From: Luidia sarsii
Lineage: Eukaryota > Echinodermata > Asteroidea > Paxillosida > Luidiidae
Assembly (NCBI GenBank): GCA_949987565.1
Contig: OX465114.1
Coordinates: 5,918,832 to 5,982,831, forward strand
Length of the DNA: 64,000 nucleotides
Reading direction: 5' to 3'
In this document: positions 12,552 to 25,835 of the stretch, in pieces
Layout of the letters: the number at the start of each line of letters is the position of its first letter
How positions within the stretch are numbered: position 1 is the first letter of the stretch
Notes under the pieces: generated by a model
Told to the model about the DNA's origin: nothing
What the model saw: the letters and a program-made list of their open reading frames with translations, nothing else
Database searches by the model: none
Translations under genes and position numbers: made by a program

Positions 12552-14105
12552 TTCTTGCCTTTTTTATCATTAAATTTCATCATAAAAAGATTGTCTTTTC
12601 CTTTTATTTGATTTCATTTCCCTCATCAAAAAGATATTGATTTTTTGGGATCAAAGATTTTCCTTAATTAATGAAAACTTTGACTGGACCGGGACATGAA
12701 CCCATCTTAGATAGTGGCCTTCGCCTCCTTCAAAGTGTTCTTTTCCAATTTTAAAATTTGTTCAAACGTTCCCAGTCAGTTTAACATTTAATTCCTTTGT
12801 TTGATTGACTGAAATAATTACTTGAGATAGGTCTATCTTAAAATGAATAGAAGTAACTATCGCGTAAGTAATGTTAAAACTGGGTTAAACAGCTCTCCGT
12901 AATCGTGTGGTCTGCCAGGTTGTCTTGGAAAAGTTGTAATCTCTGGATGACTTGTAAATGTATTACATTAGTCTATTATTTCAGTTAGCTTGCACAGCTC
13001 TATTATTTTACACTAAAACCTTTTTTCCGGTTCGTGTGTATTTTTTTCATTAGATTCTTATTATTTCATGTAGGCCTAATACCATTTGGAAATTAATAAT
13101 ACAAAGAAGAAACGAATAAGGGAACGTATAGGTGCTACAACTTGAAGAGCAACGAATACAAGACAAAGTGCATTCGACCTTATTCCTGACCAATGGCCCA
13201 AAAGCGAACTAATTCACTCTTTATATTTATATTTATTTCATTTTTCGGGATACATGTACAGCATTCACATCACAGCACACTCAAGTAAGAATAAAGTTGA
13301 AAACTGAATTAAATCAATGATAAAAACCCAAGCAAACAAACAAATAAACAAACACCCCAACACAATAACAAACAACAACAAGCAACATCCCTCCAAACTA
13401 CGTCAACAAAAATCAACTGGAAATGAAGTTGAATCATTTCGTTTACGGGAGTCGCGCTTTTTTTGGTGGAAATTGTTCCCTGAAACTTTACAAGTATAGA
13501 GAGTTGATAAAAAGGGAAACGTATTCGTGGATCATGTATCAAAACGAAATAATCTGGATTTTTTTTTTGTAGTCAGGGCGCTATTCCGGGCTAACGGTCA
13601 AGCTTCCGCCAACTTGTTGGGGTGTCATCCGTCGCACACAGAATAATATAGTCCGCGTTAGTGGAGAAATAATGGGTCGTACTGTTAATTCTTTTCATTT
13701 TGATTTCGTAATATTATTAGAAAATTGTAGTTATACGGACTGTTCCTGGGGGAAATAAACCGAAAGGGATTGGCGAATGCGAGTCATTGATCTTTTTCAT
13801 TTCACAAATAAACGTGGGGCGGATTAATTCGAAAACAACGGTTAGGGTAACGGTGCTGGATTTCTTGGAAAGATGTATGCCAAGGCGATGGTAGGAAAAT
13901 TACGGCAACTCTAGTAGTCCAGGCCTTATATCTACAAGGATCTTTGTGACGCATCCGTGTACTTCCACAGAATAATTGGGCCACATTTCAAGTCCGACAT
14001 GCCCCAATTTACACCAATACCGGGTTGTCTTAAGCTTCACTTATTCTACAATATATCAGTTAATTAGACTCCGATGGCCCCTGATTTTAATTTCGTTGCC
14101 ACAAA

Positions 14106-14144
14106 TGACTTAGTGTGCTGCATAGGATGCAGCACACTAAGTCA
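14106..14144. repeat. Perfect 39-nt hairpin in unit 3 tail
   Basis: Perfect 18-bp arms around the 3-nt loop AGG. Confidence 0.85.
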
Positions 14145-14796
14145 AATCCTTCGAGCAATGCTGCAGAAATCCTGACTTTGCGTGAGTGGCCACTTTTCAT
14201 CATTTTAAGCCTGAAATCTCACCAGTTTGAATAATAGTTATGGAAGGTTCCGAAAATTTACATGAACATACGGCGTGTCAAATATAAATTTTGGGCAAAT
14301 ATAACTACTATGATGGGATAAGGGGCGAACAAATTTAAAAAACGAAATCGTTGCCAAAGATTGTCACTAACTTGCATTGCTTATTTCCTCTCTACGCTTG
14401 GATGTAATAGGCAATTCTGTTTTTAAGAAATATGTCGTTGGCGGTTGGCTTGTGGATTGCATTGTAATCGAGTAAAAAGGGTAAAGCACTCAACCCTCTT
14501 GCATAAACCGTAGTTTGAAAACCAAACAAACAAACACAATAAAATGAACTGAACTGAACTGAATAAAAAACAAACAAACAAAAAACGAGCAACATCCCAC
14601 CGAACTACGTCAACAAAAAATCAAGTGGAAATCAAGTTGAATCATTTCCTCAGATAAAAAAAAGAGAAAAAAAGGATATCATATATAGATATAATTTCAT
14701 ATATTTTCCATGTTTGTATATCATTATAATTTCGTATATAATGATAAAAATAATTCGTATTAGAATAAAAATGATGAAAACCTTGAAAGACCATAC

Positions 14797-15244
14797 GTTA
14801 TGCGGTGTAAGACCAAGCTTTCAGACCTCCCAGGGCCTCCACGATCTCCCCGTGTGCACGGGTCTATATAGAGCTCTTAATTAAGGCCTCGGTACCGGTC
14901 CAACGCACTTCCTTCCCTGACCCCATTCATATAGGCCGTAGACCCAAGCGTCATGTGAGTGAGGAAACACAGCGGCCACTAGGCCTTGGCCGCCGGGTCG
15001 ACCAAAAGCACGTGTCCCTGTACCAAGACGCAAACCTGGATTACGAGGACAGTCCCAGCATCACACCGACTCATCGGGATGCGCCACATGCAACGTTGGT
15101 GGTTGCGGGAGTTTTTTAACACCTTATACTGCCGGCGGGCTCTTTCCGAGTAAAAAAATATGAGCTGAAAAGTTGCCAACGGGAATCGATCCACGGACCT
15201 ACACGTTGCTAGCCGAGCGTTTTCACAGACTGCCACTTGCATTG
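14797..15244 (-). mobile_element. tRNA-derived SINE, unit 4 left copy
   Basis: Nearly identical to the unit 3 first left copy, including the extra TTAA and the long head. Confidence 0.7.
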
Positions 15245-15896
15245 CTTATTTCCTCTCGTCTAACGCTTCGATGTAATAGGCATTACGGATTTGAAGGAGT
15301 ATATCGTTGGCGGTTGGCTTGTGGATTTCATTGTGATCGAGTAAAGAGGGTAAAGCACTGAACCCACTTGCATAGACCGTATTTTCAAAAACAAACAAAC
15401 AAACAAACACACAGCAAACGAGGAACATCCCACCAAACTACGTCAACACAAAATCAAGTGGAAATTAAGTTGAATCATTTCGTTTACGGGAGTCTCGCAT
15501 TTTCGGGGAAATTGTTCCATGAAACTTTACAAGTATAGAGAGTATCAAACAAAGGGAAATGTATCAAAACGAAATATTCTGTAGTATTTTTTTTCGAAGT
15601 GAGGGCGCTATTCCGGGCTAACGGTCAAGCTTCCGCCAACTTGTTGGGGTGTCATCCATCGCACACAGAATAATATAGTCCGTGTTAGTGGTGGGATGAT
15701 GGGTCGTACAGTAAATTCTTTTAATTTTGATTCCGTAAGATTATTAGAAATTTGTAGTCACGGACTGTTCCTGGGAAATAAAACCGAAAGGGATTGGCGA
15801 ATGAGAGTCATTGATCTTTTTCATTTTACAAATAAACGTGGGGCGGATTAATTCGAAAACAACGGTTAGAGTAACGGTTGCTGTATTGATGGATTT

Positions 15897-16470
15897 AACG
15901 GTGGCAGTCTCTAGAGCACTTCTTACAGATGTAGGAGGTTGGTGCTCAATCAGATGCTGAGGCAGATGCTGCCCTTGCCTTCCTCCTAGCTCTCTTGTCA
16001 GCAAGTTGAACATTCCATGAAGTTTCTGCCCTGTAGCTGGCGGTGAGAAGATCATGTCCACTGTAGAGCGACCTGCCCTGAAGCCGCATTGCGACTCGGG
16101 GTACACACGGGTAGCGAGACTCTAAAGGCGTGTCAAGAATACGCGGGCAAATACTTTCCCTACAATACTGAGGAGGGATATGCCTCGGTAGTTGTCACAT
16201 TCGCTGCGGTCTTCTTTGTTCTTGTAGATGGTGACAAAGTTGGCATCACGCATGTCTCTGGGGACATGACCATTCTCCCTACATAGGCATTGGAGCTCGT
16301 GGAGGAGCACCAGTAGTGCTGGCTTTCCGCACTTCAGGACTTCTGGCGGGATGCTAGCTTTTCCAGGAGCTTTCCCACAGGAGAGACCGTTGATGGCTTA
16401 TTGAGCTCAGTCGTCGTTGGCAGTTCATCTAGCTCCTCCATGACTAGCAGACTGGGTAAGGCATACATGG
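15897..16470 (-). pseudogene. LINE reverse-transcriptase fragment, unit 4
   Basis: The finger block is split. 16122-16310 carries RDMRDANFVTIYKNK to VFARVFLTRL, where TAG replaces a glutamine codon. 16030-16106 carries YPESQCGFRAG, and a short deletion near 16030 removes QEKC and what follows it. Confidence 0.85.
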
Positions 16471-16844
16471 TGGATGTGACCCAAAACGAGCGCAATTCAA
16501 TTTGGGAAATGTCACGTTTTGGGATGTTTTTGGAGGCCTAATTAGCAAAAAATTCTCTCGGCTAGAGGAACAAAGAATTAAAGGAATCTAAGACATTAGG
16601 TTTCAAGGAACAATAACAAATTCCATCACCGAAACAAAGACTCTCGTATACGAAGTGATTTACCTTGAATTCACATGTTTTTTGCAATAATTTTTATGGC
16701 CTATGGAAAAAGTTCGCAGCACCCTTCGCGTCACTCGCTCATCAGTTCATAACAAAATCCTAAAGCCCGCCACCAACGGCCATGCCCCTTTCAATCATTA
16801 TTACCACAATAGTATCGTGTTAGATGACTGTTGTTGTTACGTAT

Positions 16845-17232
16845 GTCAAGTGGCCTTGTGCGAAAGAGCTCGGCTATCAATGTGCAGGTTGGTGGTTCGA
16901 CTCGCGGTGGGAATTTTCGTTTATTTTTTTCTCGGCGTGATCCGCATGTGGCGCATCCCGATGGGTCGCTGTGTTGCTGGGACTGACCTCGTAATCCAGG
17001 TTCGCGTCTTCGTACAGGGACACAAGCATTTGGTCGACTCGGCGGCCAAGGTCTAGGGGCCGCTGTGTTTCCTCCCTCACATGGCGCAGGGTCTACGGGC
17101 CTATATGGATGAGGGCAGGGAAGGACGTGCGGTGGACCGGTACCGAGGCCTTAAGAGCTCTAATAGATCCGTGCACACGGGACAACCCTGGAGGTCCCGG
17201 GGATCTGAAAGCTTGGTCTGACACCGCATAAC
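16845..17232 (+). mobile_element. tRNA-derived SINE, unit 4 right copy (internal deletion)
   Basis: Lacks about 45 bases between the tRNA-like head and the CATGTGGCGCATCCCG part of the body. Confidence 0.7.
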
Positions 17233-19150
17233 TTCTTGCTTTTTTATCATTACATTTTTCATCTTAAAAAGATTGTCTTTTCCTTTTATTTGATTTCATT
17301 TTCCTCATCAAAAAGATATTGATTTTTTTGGATCAAAGATTTTCCTTAATTAATTAAAACTTTGACTGGACCGGGACATGAACCCATCTTAGATAGTGGC
17401 CTTCGCCTCCTTCAAAGTGTTCTTTTCCAATTTTAAAATTGGTTCAAACGTTCCCAGTCAGTTTAACATTTAATTCCTTTGTTTGATTGACTGAAATAAT
17501 AACTTGAGATAGGTCTATCTTAAAATGAATAGAAGTAACTATCGCGTAAGTAATGTTAAAACTGGGTTAAACAGCTCTCCGTAATCGTGTGGTCTGCCAG
17601 GTTGTCTTGGAAAAGTTGTAATCTCTGGATGGCTTGTAAATGTATTACATTAGTCTATTATTTCAGTTAGCTTGCACAGCTCTATTATTTTACACTAAAA
17701 CCTTTTTTTCGGTTCGTTTGTATTTTTTTCATTAGATTCTTATTATTTCATGTAGGCCTAATACCATTTGGAAATTAATAATACAAAGAAGAAACAAATA
17801 AGGGAGCGTATAGGTGCTACAACTTGAAGAGCAACGAATACAAGACAAAGTGCATTCGACCGTATTCCTGACCAATGGCCCAAAAGCGAACTAATTCACT
17901 CTTTATATTTATATTTATTTCATTTTTCGGGATACATGTACAGCATTCACATCACAGCACACTCAAGTAAGAATAAAGTTGAAAACTGAATTAAATCAAT
18001 GATAAAAACCCAAGCAAACAAACAAATAAACAAACACCCCAACACAATAACAAACAACAACAAGCAACATCCCTCCAAACTACGTCAACAAAAATCAACT
18101 GGAAATGAAGTTGAATCATTTCGTTTACGGGAGTCGCGCTTTTTTTGGTGGAAATTGTTCCCTGAAACTTTACAAGTATAGGGAGTTGATAAAAAGGGAA
18201 ACGTATTCGTGGATCATGTATCAAAACGAAATAATCTTGATTTTTTTTTGTAGTGAGGGCGCTATTCCGGGCTAACGGTCAAGCTTCCGCCAACTTGTTG
18301 GGGTGTCATCCGTCGCACACAGAATAATATAGTCCGCGTTAGTGGAGAAATAATGGGTCGTACTGTTAATTCTTTTCATTTTGATTTCGTAATATTATTA
18401 GAAAATTGTAGTTATACGGACTGTTCCTGGGGGAAATAAACCGAAAGGGATTGGCGAATGCGAGTCATTGATCTTTTTCATTTCACAAATAAACGTGGGG
18501 CGGATTAATTCGAAAACAACGGTTAGGGTAACGGTGCTGGATTTTTTGGAAAGATGTATGCCGAGGCGATGGTAGGAAAATTACGGCAACTCTAGTAGTC
18601 CAGGCCTAATATCTACAAGGATCTTTGTGACGCATCCGTGTACTTCTACAGAAAAATAGGGCCACGTTTCAAGTCCGACATGCCCGAAATTACACGCAAT
18701 CCCGGGTTGTCATAAGCTTCACTTATCCTACAATAATTATATCAGTTAATTAGACTCCGATGGCCCCTGATTCAAAAAAGAGCTGTGGGTCCACACTTTA
18801 TGATAATCAGCGGCGGAGCCATCTTGAAATGAATTAGTGCGATGAAACCATGCTGCTCTATGAACAATGAAAAAGCGGAATCAAGTGCATGTATATCTAG
18901 GCCGGGCGGTTAAGAATTTGCAACTTGTCCAATTTCCGGACATTACAATTTGAGAAATAACATCCGCATCGAGAAGTTTGTAATAGTTTCAGACAATCCG
19001 TGAAATTTCAGACCTCAAAAATCTGCCGTTTTAGAGAAAAGAGAAAAATTCTTGAATTTTCGAAGATCGCTCCGTTGAAACCCTTTTGGCAAACACCGCC
19101 CTCTATAATTATGTCTGAAAAGGGGTAGCGTTTACTTTCGTTGCCACAAA

Positions 19151-19189
19151 TGACTTAGTGTGCTGCATAGGATGCAGACCACTAAGTCA
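19151..19189. repeat. 39-nt hairpin in unit 4 tail (imperfect)
   Basis: Carries the same two right-arm mismatches as the unit 1 copy. Confidence 0.75.
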
Positions 19190-19530
19190 ACTCCTTCGAG
19201 CAATGCTGCAGAAATCGTTACGTTGATCCGTGAGTGGCTACTTTTTATCATGTTCAGCCTGAAATCTCACCAGTTTGAATAATAGTTATATGGAAGGCTC
19301 CGAAAATTTACATTAACATTCGGCGTGTCAAATATATATTTTGGGAAAATATAACTGCTTGTGATGGGCAAAGGGGCGAACAAATTAAAAAAAGAAAAAA
19401 AAAGATATCATAATAGATAATTTTATAACTTCATATATTTTCCATGTTTGTATATCATTATAATTTCGTATATAATTATAAAAATAATTCGTATTAGAAT
19501 AAAAATGATGAAAATCTTTGAAGACAAAAC

Positions 19531-19958
19531 GTTATACGGTTTCAGACCAAGCTTTCAGACCTCCCAGGGCCTCCACGATCGCCCGGTTTGCACGGGTCTA
19601 TATAGAGCTCTTAAGGCCTCGGTACCGGTCCACCGCACTTCCTTCACTGCCTTCATCCATATAGGCCCGTAGACCCACGCGCCATGTGAGGGAGGAAACA
19701 CAGCGGCCCCAAGACCTTGGCCGCCGGGTCGACCAAAAGCACGTGTCCCTGTACCAAGACGCAAACCTGGATTACGAGGACAGTCCCAGCATCACACCGA
19801 CTCATCGGGATACGCCACATGCAATGTTAGTGGTTGTGGGAGTCTTTTAAACACCTTATAATGTAGCCGGGCTCTTTCCGAGTAAAAGAATATGAGCTGA
19901 AAAGTTGCCCCCGGGAATTGAACCATGAACCACGGACCTACACGTTGCTAGCCGAGCG
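19531..19958 (-). mobile_element. tRNA-derived SINE, unit 5 left copy
   Basis: Same form as the unit 3 second left copy, with a small difference (TTCACTGCC) near 19642. Confidence 0.7.
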
Positions 19959-20629
19959 TTATTTTCCTCTCGTCTTACGCTTCGATGTAATAGGCAATAC
20001 GGATTTGAAGGAATATGTCGTTGGCGGTTGGCTTGTGGATTTCATTGTGATCGAGTAAAGAGGGTAAAGCACTGAACCCACTTGCATAGACCGTATTTTC
20101 AAAAACAAACAAACAAACAAACAAACAACATACGAACAACATCGCACCAAACTACGTCAAGAAAAAATCAAGTGGAAATCAAGTTGAATCATTTCGTTGA
20201 CGGGAGTCTGGCATTTTCGGTGGAAATTGTTGTCTAAAAACTTTACAAGTATTGAGAGTTGATAAAAAGGGAAAGGTATTTGTTCCTAAATGGATTATGT
20301 ATCAAAACGAAATAATCTGGAGTATTTTTTTTTTATTGATGGCGCTATTCTGGGCTAACGGTCAAGCTTCCGCCAACTTGTTGGGGTGTCATCCGTCGCA
20401 CACAGAATAATATAGTCCGCGTTAGTGGTGGGATCATGAGTCGTACTGTAAAGTCTTTTAATTTTGAATTCGTAATATTATTAGAAATTTGTAGTTATGG
20501 ACTGTTTTTTGGGAAAAAACACGAAAAGGATTGGCGAATGAGACATATTGATCTATTTTATTTTACAAATAAACGTGGGGCGGATTAATTCGAAAAGAAC
20601 GGTTAGGTAACGGTGCTGGATTGCTGGAT

Positions 20630-21245
20630 TTAACGGTGGCAGTCTCTAGAGCACTTCTTACAGATGTAGGAGGTTGGTGCTCAATCAGATGCTGAGGCAG
20701 ATGCTGCCATTGCCTTCCTTCTTAGCTCTCTTGTCAGCAAGTTGAACATTCCATGAAGTTTCTGTCCTATAGTGACTTATTTTGTTTCTCTCGACACTTC
20801 TCCTGTAGCTGGCGTAGTGAGAAGATCATGTCCACTGTAGAGCGACCTGCCCTGAAGCCGCATTGCGACTCGGGGTACACACGGGTAGCGAGACTCTGAA
20901 GGCGTGCCAAGAATACGCGGGCAAATACTTTCCCTACAATACTGAGGAGGGATATGCCTCGGTAGTTGTCACATTCGCTACGGTCTTCTTTGTTCTTGTA
21001 GATGGTGACAAAGTTGGCGTCACGCATGTCTCTGGGGACATGACCATTCTCCCTGCATAGGCATAGGAACTCGTGGAGGTGCACCAGTAGTGCTGGCTTT
21101 CCGCACTTCAGGACTTCTTTCGGGATGCCAGCTTTTCCAGGAGCTTTCCCACAGGAGAGACCGTTGATGGCTTATTGAGCTCAGTCGTCGTTGGCAGTTC
21201 ATCTACCTCCTCCATGACTAGCAGACTGGGTAAGGCATACATGGC
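20630..21245 (-). pseudogene. LINE reverse-transcriptase fragment, unit 5
   Basis: Open block 20767-21084, leading block 21108-21245. Same frame break between the two as in the other units. Confidence 0.87.
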
Positions 21246-21618
21246 GGATGTGACCCCAAAACGAGCGCAATTCAATTTGGGAAATGTCACGTTTTGGGAT
21301 GTTTTTGGAGGCCTAATTAGCAAAAAATTCTCTCGGCTAGAGGAACAAAGAATAAAGGAATCTAAGACATTAGGTTTCAAGGAACAATAACAAATTCCAT
21401 CACCGAAACAAAGACTCTCGTATACGAAGTGATTTACCTTGAATTCACATGTTTTTTGCAATAATTTTTATGGCCTATGGAAAAAGTTCGCAGCACCCTT
21501 CGCGTCACTCGCTCATCAGTTCATAACAAAATCCTAAAGCCCGCCACCAACGGCCATGCCCCTTTCAATCATTATTACCACAATAGTATGGTGTTAGATG
21601 ACTGTTGTTGTTACTTAT

Positions 21619-22049
21619 GTCAAGTGGCCTTGTGCGAATGAGCTCTGCTATCAATGTGCAGGTTGGTTGTTCGACTCGCGGAGGGAATTTTCGTTTATTT
21701 TTTTCTCGGCGTGATCCGATAGTATAAGGGGTTTAAAATCCTCCTGCAATCACCAACGTCACATGTGGCGCATCCCGATGGGTCGCTGTGTTGCTGGGAC
21801 TGACCTCGTAATCCAGGTTCGCGTCTTCGTACAGGGACACAAGCATTTGGTCGACTCGGCGGCCAAGGTCTAGGGGCCGCTGTGTTTCCTCCCTCACATG
21901 GCGCAGGGTCTACGGGCCTATATGGATGAGGGCAGGGAAGGACGTGCGGTGGACCGGTACCGAGGCCTTAAGAGCTCTAATAGATCCGTGCACACGGGAC
22001 AACCCTGGAGGTCCCGGGGATCTGAAAGCTTGGTCTGACACCGCATAAC
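21619..22049 (+). mobile_element. tRNA-derived SINE, unit 5 right copy
   Basis: Plus-strand copy with a few head substitutions (GCGAATGAGCTCTGC) that weaken the tRNA-like part. Confidence 0.68.
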
Positions 22050-23958
22050 TTCTTGCTTTTTTATCATTACATTTTTCATCTTAAAAAGATTGTCTTTTCC
22101 TTTTATTTGATTTCATTTTCCTCATCAAAAAGATATTGATTTTTTTGGATCAAAGATTTTCTTTAATTAATTAAAACTTTGACTGGACCGGGACATGAAC
22201 CCATCTTAGATAGTGGCCTTCGCCTCCTTCAAAGTGTTCTTTTCCAATTTTAAAATTGGTTCAAACGTTCCCAGTCAGTTTAACATTTAATTCCTTTGTT
22301 TGATTGACTGAAATAATAACTTGAGATAGGTCTATCTTAAAATGAATAGAAGTAACTATTGCGTAAGTAATGTTAAAACTGGGTTAAACAGCTCTCCGTA
22401 ATCGTGTGGTCTGCCAGGTTGGCTTGGAAAAGTTGTAATCTCTGGATGGCTTGTAAATGTATTACATTAGTCTATTAATTCAGTTAGCTTGCACAGCTGA
22501 ATTATTTTACACTAAAAACTTTTTTTCGTTTCATCTGTATTTTTTTCATTAGATTCTTATTATTTCATGTAGGCCTAATACCATTTGAAAATTAATAATA
22601 CAAAGAAGAAACGAATAAGGGAACGTTTAGCTGCTACAACTTGAAGAGCAACGAATACAAGACAAAGTGCATTTGACCGTATTCCTGACCGATGGCCGAA
22701 AAGCGAACTCATTCACTATTTATATTTATATTTATTTCATTTTTCGGGATACATGTACAGCATTCTAATCACAGCACACTCAAGTAAGAATACAGTGGAA
22801 AACAGAACTAAATCAATAATAAAAACCCAAGCAAACAAACAAATAAACAAACAACAAACGAGGAACATCGCACCAAACTACGTCAACAAAAAATCAAGTT
22901 GAATCATTTCGTTTACGGGAGTCTCGCATTTTCGGTGGAAATTGTTCCCTGAAACTTTACAAGTATAGAGAGTTGATAAAAAGGGAAACGTATTCGTGGA
23001 TCATGTATCAAAACGAAATAATCTGGATTATTTTGTTGTATTGAGGGCGCTATTCCGGGATAACGGTCAAGCTTCCGCCAACTTGTTCGGGTGTCATCCG
23101 TCGCACACAGAATAATATAGTCCGCGTTAGTGGTGGGATAATGGGTCGTACTGTAAAGTCTTTTAATTTTGAATTCGTAATATTATTAGAAATTTGTAGT
23201 TACGGACTGTTCCTGGGGAAATGAGCCGAAAGGGATTGGCGAATGCGAGTCATTGATCTTTTTCATTTCACAAATAAACGTGGGGCGGATTAATTCGAAA
23301 ACAAAGGGTAGGTTAACGGTTGCTGGATTTCTCGGAGAGATGTACGCCGAGGCGATGGTAGGCAAAGTACGCAACTCTAGTAATCCAGGCCTAATATCTG
23401 CAAGGATTTTTGGGGCGCATCCGTGTACTTCCACAGAAAAATAGGGCCATATTATTTTCAAGTCCCACATGCCCCAACTTACACGCAAAATCGAATATTG
23501 CAATCCCGGGCTGTCTTAAGCTTCACTTATTCTACAATATATCAGTTATTTAGACTCCGAAGGCCCCTGATTCAAAAAAGAGCTGTGGGTCCACACTTTA
23601 TGATAATCAGGGACACGGGCGTAGCCATCTTGAAATGAATTAGTGCGATAAAACATGCATGCTACTCTATGAACAATGAAAAAGGGGAATCAAGTACATG
23701 TATCTAGGCCGGGCGGTAAAGAATTTGCAATTTGTCCAATTTCCGGACATTACAAATTTGAGAAATAACATCCGAATCAAGACATTTTTAACAGTTTCAG
23801 ACATTCCGTGAAATTTGAGACCTCAAAAATCTGCCGTTTTCGAGAAAAGAGAAAAATTCTTGAATTTTCGAAGATCGTTCCGTTGAGTTCCTTTCGGCAA
23901 ACACCGCCCTCTATAATTATGTCTGAAAAGGGGTAGCTTTTAATTTCGTTGCCTCAAA

Positions 23959-23997
23959 TGACTTAGTGTGCTGCATAGGATGCAGCACACTAAGTCA
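23959..23997. repeat. Perfect 39-nt hairpin in unit 5 tail
   Basis: Perfect 18-bp arms around AGG, identical to the copy at 14106. Confidence 0.85.
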
Positions 23998-24200
23998 ACT
24001 CCTTCGAGCAATGCTGCAGAATTCGTGCCGCTGATCAGTGAGTGGCTATTTGTTATCATGTTAAGCCTGAAATCTCACCAGTTTGAATAATAGTTATGGA
24101 AGGCTCCGAAAATTTACATTCACATTCGGCGTGTCAAATATAAATTTTGGGCAAATATAACTTCTTGTGATGGGCAAAGGGGCGAACGAATTTAAAAAAA

Positions 24201-24482
24201 ACAAACATATCATATAGATATAACTTCATATTTTTCCATGTTTGTACATCATTATAATTTCGTATATAATTATAAAAATAATTCGTATTAAAATTAAAAA
24301 TGATGAAAACCTCGGAAGAGAAAACGTTATACGGTGTCAGACCAAGCTTTCAGACCTCCTACGGCCTCCACGATCGCCCCGTGTGCACGGATCTATTAAA
24401 GCTCTTAAGGCCTCGGTACCGGTCCACCGCACGTCCTTCCCTGACCCCATCCATATAGGCCGTAGACCCAAGCGCCATGTGA
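24201..24482 (+). repeat. Array 1 unit 6, truncated at the gene island
   Basis: Holds the AT-rich unit start and the first ~157 bases of the minus-strand SINE. Similarity to the other units ends at 24482, directly after the CGCCATGTGA stretch, and low-copy sequence begins. Confidence 0.8.
24326..24482 (-). mobile_element. tRNA-derived SINE, truncated at the array end
   Basis: Only the 3' part of the minus-strand SINE is present. The cut coincides with the left edge of the gene island. Confidence 0.7.
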
Positions 24483-25835
24483 CGGCGTGGCACACAATGC
24501 GTGTGTTTACAAACGCTAATCTTCACGACCAGTGTGTGCGCTTAGCCCATGGTTGCCTACATATTATATATTGTACATGCACAAGCTATTGCTAAGCGAT
24601 CCCATCAGTGCCCTCTTTTTCGTTAACAGTACTACGCAGTACTAGCAATCACGCGGGTAGGGTTGGTTTAAAAAGCATATTTAACAAGATAAAGGGAATA
24701 TAGAGTGTGCTTGTTTTTGAGGACTTGTTACAGCTACAATTTCCCTCTTGAATCCAATTCCGGTTGAACTGAACTCCGTGTATTCAAGCACGCGAGTTTC
24801 GGACGTGCCCTTGGCCTTAGGCATGATCGTGATGTCACCTTCATAAATCTTAGGCATTGAGGTCTATCCGGTCATTGCTTAACAAATGTAGGCCTATTGC
24901 ATTAAAATACACCCTTGACCCGCCACTTTCTGTTTGCATCTGAATAGAAATAGCAGCGTAATCCACAGAGATGTCAGCTGACAGTTAAATGATTGAATAG
25001 CGCCCCCACTCTAGGCTAGCGACCATAGTTGACTACATGGAAATGCCCCATCCGAGTGATCACTAACTCAGAACGCTGGCAAACTATAGCAGAGACGTGA
25101 TTGAAACGTCGGGCCCTCTAACTTTTTAGATTTAAATCAGAAATAGCTTTGTTGTGAATGTATCATGAATGTCGATTGATTTCAGATATTTTGATTACCT
25201 GTTCACAGCTACAATTTCCGTCTCGATTCCAGTTGAAAAAGCACTGTTCTGTTATAGATAGAAAGGAGTCTTGGGTTTCGGACGAGCTACTGGGCATGGT
25301 CGTGATGTCACCTTCATAAATCGTAGGCATTGAGGTCTATCCGGTCATTGTTTTTAAAAAGACAATGCATAACGATATTATGGAGTTTCGACAATTATTT
25401 CTTTACGGTATATAAATGTACATGTATTTAAATATACTCTTGAAAATTGTGGAAAAGCTCTCTTGCTATCGAACAAAGGGAAATTGTTGCATGGTAAAGA
25501 ATATCAGTGCCTCATTTATAGAAAGGTGGCATCAGCATACTAACACAATCATCCACCAACCACTTTCTGTTTGCATCTGAATAGAAATACCAGCGTGATC
25601 CATAGAGATGGCAGCTGATGGTTAAATGCTTGAATAGCGGCCCCACTCTAGCAACGATAGGCTCAATAGCTCAGAACGCTGGCAAACTATAGTAGCAGAG
25701 ACGTGCGCTCAAGTCCCTGTCCAGTCAAACATTTATTAGTTTCATAATCAGTTGCTCGTTTCATAATCAATATTAGGACGTGAACTCGAGAGGAGCACAT
25801 CATTCAATGGGTTTTTCTCCCATTTCTCCCATGAG
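24483..25835. repeat. Low-copy flank upstream of CTBS with a tandem duplication
   Basis: Two diverged direct copies at about 24721-25115 and 25190-25740. Shared landmarks are CAGCTACAATTTCC (24731 and 25205), GTGATGTCACCTTCATAAATC and CACTTTCTGTTTGCATCTG (about 24924 and 25561). The second copy has an extra ~160 bases. Both end in a degenerate tRNA-like stretch (AACTCAGAACGCTGGCAAAC, then in copy 2 a CTGTCCAGTCAAAC end), so they look like one SINE family. No exon encoding a signal peptide or a CPC-type cysteine motif could be found here. Confidence 0.65.

Larger units (their letters stand above)
9471..14669 (+). repeat. Array 1 unit 3 (with doubled SINE)
   Basis: Longer than its neighbours (about 5.2 kb) because two minus-strand SINE copies lie head to tail at 9602-10049 and 10070-10497. 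R1 is ~10640-11132 and R2 ~13330-13862. The tail ends with another S plus partial R segment at 14360-14669, as in unit 2. Confidence 0.85.
14670..19394 (+). repeat. Array 1 unit 4
   Basis: Same component order. R1 is ~15390-15896 and R2 ~18012-18544. The LINE fragment has lost a short stretch near 16030, and the plus-strand SINE lacks about 45 bases after 16940, joining the end of its tRNA-like part directly to the body. Confidence 0.85.
19395..24200 (+). repeat. Array 1 unit 5
   Basis: Same component order as unit 1. R1 is ~20106-20625 and R2 ~22822-23330. The tail carries a perfect copy of the 39-nt hairpin (23959-23997). From about 22480 onward it differs from units 1 to 4 more than they differ from one another. 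Confidence 0.85.
1..24482. repeat. Array 1: tandem composite repeat, ~4.8-kb period
   Basis: Landmarks recur in the same order and orientation. The LINE reverse-transcriptase fragment starts near 1266, 6074, 11268, 16022 and 20767, and the plus-strand SINE ends near 2548, 7356, 12551, 17232 and 22049. Units 1 and 2 are almost identical base for base; units 3 to 5 differ by scattered substitutions and small indels. No intact gene lies inside: the many 60-120 codon open frames are duplicated shadows of noncoding repeat. The array stops abruptly inside a SINE at 24482. Confidence 0.93.
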
